Below, in pieces: positions 59,324 to 64,000 of a stretch of 64,000 bases of DNA (positions within the stretch are counted from its first letter, which is position 1; every line of letters starts with the position of its first letter). Under the pieces are notes generated by a model, which ran no database searches, was not told where the DNA came from, and worked only from the letters and a program-made list of their open reading frames with translations. A program made the position numbers and the translations under genes. Source of the DNA: Chitinophaga caeni (GTDB taxonomy: Bacteria; Bacteroidota; Bacteroidia; Chitinophagales; Chitinophagaceae); contig NZ_CP023777.1 in the NCBI RefSeq assembly GCF_002557795.1, positions 4,721,001 through 4,785,000 on the forward strand, written 5' to 3'.

Positions 59324-60451
59324 TTACACTTTTATATACCATTTTTTTCGATCCATCCACCATGCCACCAGCCACATCAAGGAACTGTACAACAGGGCAA
59401 ATGCTAAAGAGGCGCACTTTGGAGGAAAAGCCATCGTGAAATAGCCATAAACCCAACCTTTAACGGATGCTCCCGAAGGTAGATGCATGATACCTAATAA
59501 CACGATCAAGGCCCAGGAAAGTATATAAATAAATAGCGGATTTTTCCCGAACACTTCGAAAATCTTACACCATCTGCGCCATGAAAATATATCTATAACC
59601 AAGATCAAGATCGCTAGTAGCAACAAATCCCAACCGGTAGCATATACTACGTAGGAGCTGGTCCATAAGGCCTTATTAACCGGGAACACTTGCCACCAGG
59701 CCAAGCCCAAAAGCAATAGTAATAAACCGGAAAGTAACAAGTTCCGTACGACTGATTTCTTTGCTTGCCCGGAAGATTGTAAATACGACCCTGCCAAAAA
59801 ACCCGCAATGATATTAACGATTGCAGGGAATGAGCTTAACAAACCCAGGGGATCAAATGGAATTTCATAATGGGGGTAAATGTTCTTGGGCGGTAGGTAA
59901 ACTAAATCTATCTTCCCCACGATATTTCCGGCAAGCGTATATTGCGCTCCCGTTTCCCCGCCAAAGTATAAAATCCCCCAATAGGCTAACAAAATCGATA
60001 TGGAAACCAATATCAAGGTTCTTCTATTGCAGTAATACATCAACAAGGCTGCAAAAAAGTAGCAGAACCCGATTCGCTGCAATACGCCCCATAACCGGAT
60101 GGCTGAGAAATCTTTCCAAGTATAATGCCCATCAACATAGGTAACAAAAGGAAATGCATTTAACAACCAACCGATCGCGAAAATCATCGTAGCACGGTAA
60201 ACTACTTTTATTAAAAATGATGCCGCACCAATGCTGCGCAATTTTTTCATGCTGAAGCTGAAGGCATTCCCAATAACGAACAGGAATGAAGGAAAGACCA
60301 AATCGGTTGGCGTAAATCCATGCCATTCCGCATGTTGTAAAGGAGCATAAATATGGCTCCAACTGCCGGGTGTATTGACGATTATCATAAAGGCGACCGT
60401 CATGCCCCGCAAAACATCTAAAGCTTGATATCTTTCCCTGGCGGCTTGCAT
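59324..60451 (-). CDS. nagX: NagX-like membrane acyltransferase (DUF5009/HGSNAT family)
   Basis: 375 residues from ATG 60451 (MQAARERYQALDVLRGMTVAFMI). The frame is open upstream, but that part overlaps the CBM9-like gene. The family start RYQALDVLRGMTV, the WHGFTPTDLVFPSFLFVIGNAFSFS loop with conserved His and Asp, and about ten membrane helices match NagX/heparan-alpha-glucosaminide acetyltransferase-like proteins. NagX is linked to GlcNAc uptake or acetylation. It is the last gene of the nag cluster, 13 bp downstream of the CBM9-like gene. Confidence 0.88.
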   Translation of the reverse strand: MQAARERYQALDVLRGMTVAFMIIVNTPGSWSHIYAPLQHAEWHGFTPTDLVFPSFLFVIGNAFSFSMKKLRSIGAASFLIKVVYRATMIFAIGWLLNAFPFVTYVDGHYTWKDFSAIRLWGVLQRIGFCYFFAALLMYYCNRRTLILVSISILLAYWGILYFGGETGAQYTLAGNIVGKIDLVYLPPKNIYPHYEIPFDPLGLLSSFPAIVNIIAGFLAGSYLQSSGQAKKSVVRNLLLSGLLLLLLGLAWWQVFPVNKALWTSSYVVYATGWDLLLLAILILVIDIFSWRRWCKIFEVFGKNPLFIYILSWALIVLLGIMHLPSGASVKGWVYGYFTMAFPPKCASLAFALLYSSLMWLVAWWMDRKKWYIKV

Positions 60452-60464
60452 AGCTTTTAAAGAT

Positions 60465-61106
60465 TTATAAAAATAAAATGTCTGCAAAATCTTCCACGCG
60501 GTGAAAATCCGGTTCTTCTGCACGAACATGGTTCCAAGTAAGGAAATGCGGGGTAGGTAATTCATCGCCGCACTTGTGGAAGTTACCCCTTACTTTCAAG
60601 TCCGACAATCCCTGTATCCCGTGGAAACAAAATACTTCCAAGGGCAATACCATCGTAAGTTCCCAATAAAAACGTCTTGCCCCGTTTTGAACGGAGGAAC
60701 GGATATTTGTTGCTGTTTGGATACGATCCGTTACTTCGGCAGGTAAGGTATCCCTGTTCTCCCGGAATGATCCGTAACCGGCCTTGTACCAACCGATGCA
60801 ATTAAATTCCAGGTTATAATAATGCTCATCACCGTCAAAGGCTACGAAAAATTCCACGCAACTATCTTTATGCACTTCCCCGTTAGCGGTAGCAGCCGCC
60901 AGCAGGTAACTTTCCTCCACGTAATACTTCAATAAAATGGCTTCCCTGCAATGCGCCATCGAGAACCCTGCTTTTACTTCGTGCCCAAATTCCGGCCAGG
61001 GATTACATGCGATCGGGATCATTGCCTGCCCGTCTAAAACATTGCTGATTTCCTCCAATTGCCAGGGTGTGCTAGCCATACAAAACGGTACTTTCAATTG
61101 CTGCAT
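60465..61106 (-). CDS. Carbohydrate-binding family 9-like protein
   Basis: 213 residues. Hallmarks: AILLKYYVEESYLLA, VHKDSCVEFFVAFDGDEHYYNLEFNCIGWYKAGYG, RENRD and FHKCGDELPTPHFLTWN. These match the CBM9-like (DOMON-related) family seen near glycan-degrading genes. No signal peptide is visible (MQQLKVPFCMASTPWQ), so it is either cytoplasmic or exported by another route, which is odd for a carbohydrate-binding protein. It sits between nagB (4 bp upstream) and nagX (13 bp downstream), so it is part of the GlcNAc operon. Confidence 0.82.
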   Translation of the reverse strand: MQQLKVPFCMASTPWQLEEISNVLDGQAMIPIACNPWPEFGHEVKAGFSMAHCREAILLKYYVEESYLLAAATANGEVHKDSCVEFFVAFDGDEHYYNLEFNCIGWYKAGYGSFRENRDTLPAEVTDRIQTATNIRSSVQNGARRFYWELTMVLPLEVFCFHGIQGLSDLKVRGNFHKCGDELPTPHFLTWNHVRAEEPDFHRVEDFADILFL

Positions 61107-61109
61107 GCA

Positions 61110-61880
61110 CTAAATATTTTGTGTACTCATCATTCCGAAACTTTGTTTATCCAGGTATAAGGTTGCGCCGGGATGCATCCGCAGGATCGATGCCGGGTAA
61201 TATGTTTGAATGGCTTGTGTAAGCGAATTAAATACGGCCGCGGCCTTCCTAGACCCGGGTACCATGCAGAAAATATGCGGCGCCGACATTAAAACGGGGA
61301 TCGTCAGCGTAATAGCTTCCCTAGGCACCTCCTCCAAGCTAATAAAGCAACCGTCATTCACCTGCTGCTGCCTACATGCAAGATCCAGGGGTACGAGCTT
61401 GACTTTAAGCGGATCATCAAAATTGGCTACCGGGGGATCATTAAATGCGAGATGCGCGTTTTCACCGATACCCATAAATACTATATCGGGAGGATGTTGT
61501 TCTAATATTTTGGTATAGCGTTCACATTCAGCGTCCCCGTCGTTACCACGTATATAAAATATTTCGCGGAACGGAAGTTCTTCAAATATCCTTGCTTTCA
61601 AAAAATTCCCAAACGATTGCGGTGCGGAAACGGGTAAACCGGTATATTCATCCATATGAAAAGCATTGACCCTTGTCCAATCAACACCTTCCGCTTGTTT
61701 CAAATGGGCAAGGAACTCGTTTTGAGAAGGCGCTGCTGCAAACACGATATTTAATTCAGACTTTCGGGATAACAAGTCTTTCAATATGCAGATTGCTTCA
61801 GCAGCAGCATTTTCGCCCATTGAAGTACGGTCATTATAAACTTTAACTTGTAATAAATCAACGTGAAACACTTTTTCCAT
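61110..61880 (-). CDS. nagB: Glucosamine-6-phosphate deaminase (NagB family)
   Basis: 256 residues. NagB-type features are ILNIVFAAAPSQNEFL in the position of the phosphate-binding loop, FHMDEYTGLP and a GIGENAHLAFNDPP loop where E. coli NagB has GVGNDGHIAFNEP. The conserved catalytic Asp is the D of MDEY. The altered loop marks a separate NagB subgroup, common in Bacteroidota, that converts GlcN-6-P to Fru-6-P and ammonia. Encoded directly after nagA (16 bp) and before the CBM9-like gene, consistent with the pathway. Confidence 0.88.
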   Translation of the reverse strand: MEKVFHVDLLQVKVYNDRTSMGENAAAEAICILKDLLSRKSELNIVFAAAPSQNEFLAHLKQAEGVDWTRVNAFHMDEYTGLPVSAPQSFGNFLKARIFEELPFREIFYIRGNDGDAECERYTKILEQHPPDIVFMGIGENAHLAFNDPPVANFDDPLKVKLVPLDLACRQQQVNDGCFISLEEVPREAITLTIPVLMSAPHIFCMVPGSRKAAAVFNSLTQAIQTYYPASILRMHPGATLYLDKQSFGMMSTQNI

Positions 61881-61895
61881 GCTATTATTTTAATC

Positions 61896-63080
61896 TCACT
61901 TTACTTGGTAAACTATTTCCCCTTTGATGATGGTAGTTTGTATATCAATATTTTCATTAAACAACACGATATCCGCATCTTTTCCTTTCTCCAAGGAGCC
62001 TTTTTTATCTTGTATTTTCAGGATGCTTGCAGGTGTTAAAGACATCATCCGAACCGCATCCTGCAAAGGAATGCCGGCCTTGTTAATCATTACCCGCACC
62101 AGGCGATCAGCCGTGGCCACGCTACCCGCAAAGGCTTTTCGATCCGGTAGTTTCGCAACATCATCTTCAACAATAACTTCCAATCCGTTATGCAGGCTAC
62201 CCAAGATCGACGGTCCTTCCGGCATAGCAGCCGCACGCATGGCATCCGTTACCAGGGCCGTATGTTCCGCGCCCTTAATTTTGTACACGAGTTTTAATAA
62301 TGCTTCCGGAAGATGCACCCCGTCAGCAATTATCTCTACCGTCATATCATCCAGTAAATACGCACTTTCCACGACACCGGCATAACGGAAAGCATCTCGT
62401 CGCGTAACACCCGACATGGCAGAATAAAAATGCGTGGCATGGGTAAACCCCGCGTCGTAAGCTTTCAGCACCTCCTCATAAATCGCATCAGTATGTGCAA
62501 TAGAAGGAAGAATACCACGCTGCACCAATTTTATCCCCATCTCCACAGCCCCTTGTAATTCAGGCGCCACGCTCCAGCGAACAATAGATGGATATTTTTC
62601 CAATATCCGTTCATACTCATTAGGATCCGGATGATGGATATACCTGGGATCTTGTGCCCCCCTTTGAGACATTGCAAAATACGGTCCCTCGATATGCATC
62701 CCTAAAAAAGTAGCGCCCCCGCGGTTAAGCGGATGCGCCTTTTCGTAGGTATCCAATGTTTTCATCAAATCATCCATCCCGCAACTTAAGGTAGTGGGCA
62801 ACAAGGCCGTGGTACCATACCTGGCGTGGATAGCACCTATCTGCAAAAATGCTTCCACGGTATTGTCCATGAAATCGTGCCCACCGCCTCCATGTACATG
62901 CATGTCGATAAAGCCCGGGGCGATATAAGCGCCCCCGGCATCCAGGAGCTGCGCACCCGGTATGTCGACATCATCCTTCAAAACATCCACAATAACTCCA
63001 TCCGCTATAACTACGGAACCTCCATTTATAATTCCACCGGGGGTAATAATTTTCCCGTTATACAGTTTCAGGTACTTCAT
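61896..63080 (-). CDS. nagA: N-acetylglucosamine-6-phosphate deacetylase
   Basis: 394 residues from ATG 63080 (MKYLKLYNGKIITP). Amidohydrolase signatures: FIDMHVHGGGGHDFMD (metal His pair), MHIEGPYF (Glu ligand), SIAHTDA (His), THATHFYSAM (His) and ALVTDAM (catalytic Asp). The enzyme removes acetate from GlcNAc-6-P, giving GlcN-6-P for NagB. It overlaps the 3' end of the MFS transporter gene by 23 bp, so transport and catabolism are coupled. Confidence 0.95.
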   Translation of the reverse strand: MKYLKLYNGKIITPGGIINGGSVVIADGVIVDVLKDDVDIPGAQLLDAGGAYIAPGFIDMHVHGGGGHDFMDNTVEAFLQIGAIHARYGTTALLPTTLSCGMDDLMKTLDTYEKAHPLNRGGATFLGMHIEGPYFAMSQRGAQDPRYIHHPDPNEYERILEKYPSIVRWSVAPELQGAVEMGIKLVQRGILPSIAHTDAIYEEVLKAYDAGFTHATHFYSAMSGVTRRDAFRYAGVVESAYLLDDMTVEIIADGVHLPEALLKLVYKIKGAEHTALVTDAMRAAAMPEGPSILGSLHNGLEVIVEDDVAKLPDRKAFAGSVATADRLVRVMINKAGIPLQDAVRMMSLTPASILKIQDKKGSLEKGKDADIVLFNENIDIQTTIIKGEIVYQVK

Positions 63081-64000
63081 AATCAATTTTGATCCTCCTT
63101 TTCCAACTTTTCAAACGGTAAGCATGAAATGCATAAAATATCAAGTAAGCGTAGCAAGGCAACAGAACAATGTAAGCGCTTTGTAAGCCAGTCCTGTCTG
63201 CTAAGTAACCGTAAATCAATGGTAAAATGGCATTACCACATAAGCCCATCACCAATAAGGATGCCCCCGTTTTTACGAAACTCCCCAGCCGATCCATCGC
63301 CAAAGCCCATATACCTGCCCAGATCATGGAGTTGGCAAAGCCTAACAACACGATCAACCAAACGGATAGATCCACGGCATGTCCCAACCAATGGACTTCT
63401 TGGCTCGTTACGAGGATGCAGCCGCTTAACACGAACCCCAGGATCGTGCACCAACGGAGCGCTTGTAATTGGCTAAAAAATCTTGGTATCAGGATAATCC
63501 CCAACAGGTAGCCAATGATCGTAGCGGTTAACGTGTACGCGGGAAAAACCTTGGCTTCCGCCAATGGTACTCCCATGCTCGTTGTATAATTAATGATACT
63601 ATCCACCGCGATCACCTGTGACCCCACGTGAAAGAAGATGGCAAAAGCTCCCAATACCAAATGTGGAAAATCGAGTATACTTTTCTTCCCTTTCATAAGT
63701 GCGGGGTTCTTTTCTTCATCTGCATCCAAATCGGGTAAAGGAGAAAACCGGATAAAGCAACCGAATAGAAATAATCCTGCACTCAAAAATGCGTAAGGAG
63801 TCGACACCCTCGCTATTAGTTCATCCAGCGTACGTTCCTTGGTAAGTGCATCCATCGTGGGTAGCGCATCAAACACCTGTTGATCGCCCGGTCGAATAAT
63901 CAATGCTGCAAATACCAACGGCGCTAAAATCCCGGCCATCTTATTGCAAATACCCATGATACTGAACCTTTGCGCCGCACGTTCTTTATCCCCTAAAATT
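63058..64000 (-). CDS. Sugar MFS transporter (FucP/NagP-like), 5' end outside window
   Basis: The frame is open to the window edge (314 codons, the N-terminal part missing). Membrane helices such as FLSAGLFLFGCFIRF, LVLGAFAIFFHVGSQVIAVDS and LIVLLGFANSMIWAGIWALA match the C-terminal half of FucP-type MFS carriers. In the FucP family NagP imports GlcNAc. Being first in the operon with nagA/nagB supports that role. The substrate is not proved by the visible sequence. Confidence 0.88.
   Translation of the reverse strand, partial: ILGDKERAAQRFSIMGICNKMAGILAPLVFAALIIRPGDQQVFDALPTMDALTKERTLDELIARVSTPYAFLSAGLFLFGCFIRFSPLPDLDADEEKNPALMKGKKSILDFPHLVLGAFAIFFHVGSQVIAVDSIINYTTSMGVPLAEAKVFPAYTLTATIIGYLLGIILIPRFFSQLQALRWCTILGFVLSGCILVTSQEVHWLGHAVDLSVWLIVLLGFANSMIWAGIWALAMDRLGSFVKTGASLLVMGLCGNAILPLIYGYLADRTGLQSAYIVLLPCYAYLIFYAFHAYRLKSWKRRIKIDYEVPETV

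Noticed and set aside
61110..61880. 6-phosphogluconolactonase instead of NagB
   Set aside because: The same superfamily, but the MDEYTGL motif and position directly after nagA favour the deaminase.

Overview
The window reads as chromosomal DNA of a Bacteroidota bacterium, most likely Chitinophagaceae and Chitinophaga-like. Three SusC/SusD outer-membrane uptake pairs are present, two of them with a FecR anti-sigma factor and an ECF sigma factor. There are many SPII lipoproteins with short lipoboxes, TAnnTTTG-type -7 boxes where promoters can be seen, a GldF/GldG-like ABC system, a WG-repeat protein and an N-acetylglucosamine catabolic cluster. No rRNA, tRNA, CRISPR array, prophage or complete insertion sequence was seen.

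Layout. 1-2.5 kb: divergent sulfatase (cut by the window edge) and DUF1080 protein. 2.6-3.9 kb: a small zinc-ribbon gene between two copies of an interspersed repeat. 4-14.2 kb, minus strand: sigma factor, FecR, STN-SusC, SusD, unknown lipoprotein and a large HExxHxxGxxH metalloprotease, which reads as a regulated uptake locus, probably for peptides. 14.3-15.2 kb: VOC protein and two small membrane proteins. 15.4-20.4 kb, plus strand: a copper/redox cluster (Cys-rich small protein, MbnP-like lipoprotein, MbnH/MauG-like di-haem protein, DUF2911 lipoprotein, Cys-tagged barrel, SCO1). 20.8-24.5 kb: DoxX, then thioredoxin-ApbE-DUF4266-DUF3570. 24.6-30.5 kb, minus: ABC ATPase, permease/Gldg fusion and two tandem MutS-like ATPases in one probable operon. 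30.7-38.8 kb, minus: second sigma-FecR-SusC-SusD locus ending in a peptidase-like lipoprotein that has lost its HExxH site. 39.4-45 kb: lipoprotein, two-lobed retropepsin-like protein, Tet(X)-like flavin monooxygenase with its TetR regulator, SGNH hydrolase and DctA-type carrier. 45.1-50 kb: third SusCD pair, without sigma/FecR. 50.4-54.7 kb: 51-bp tandem repeats, unknown membrane protein, CPBP protease and LytS/LytTR two-component pair. 54.7-58.6 kb: 24-repeat WG protein. 59.3-64 kb: nagX, CBM9-like protein, nagB, nagA and a sugar MFS transporter (cut by the window edge).

The most striking non-gene signal is a six-copy family of 295-334 bp elements (2555-2869, 3601-3910, 19463-19757, 20433-20766, 39121-39442, 58817-59149). 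They have about 18-bp terminal inverted repeats (CATTRTTGTCCGACTAAA) and each is flanked by an AT-rich target-site duplication: 9 bp and perfect in four copies, 8 of 9 in one, 8 bp in one. This is a non-autonomous, MITE-like transposable element. It tends to lie just after stop codons, is built of chained small hairpins, and carries meaningless 60-85 codon ORFs. A second strong signal is a set of four matching 13-bp TetR operator-like sites placed in two pairs, with identical 18-bp spacing, at the monooxygenase and regulator promoters.
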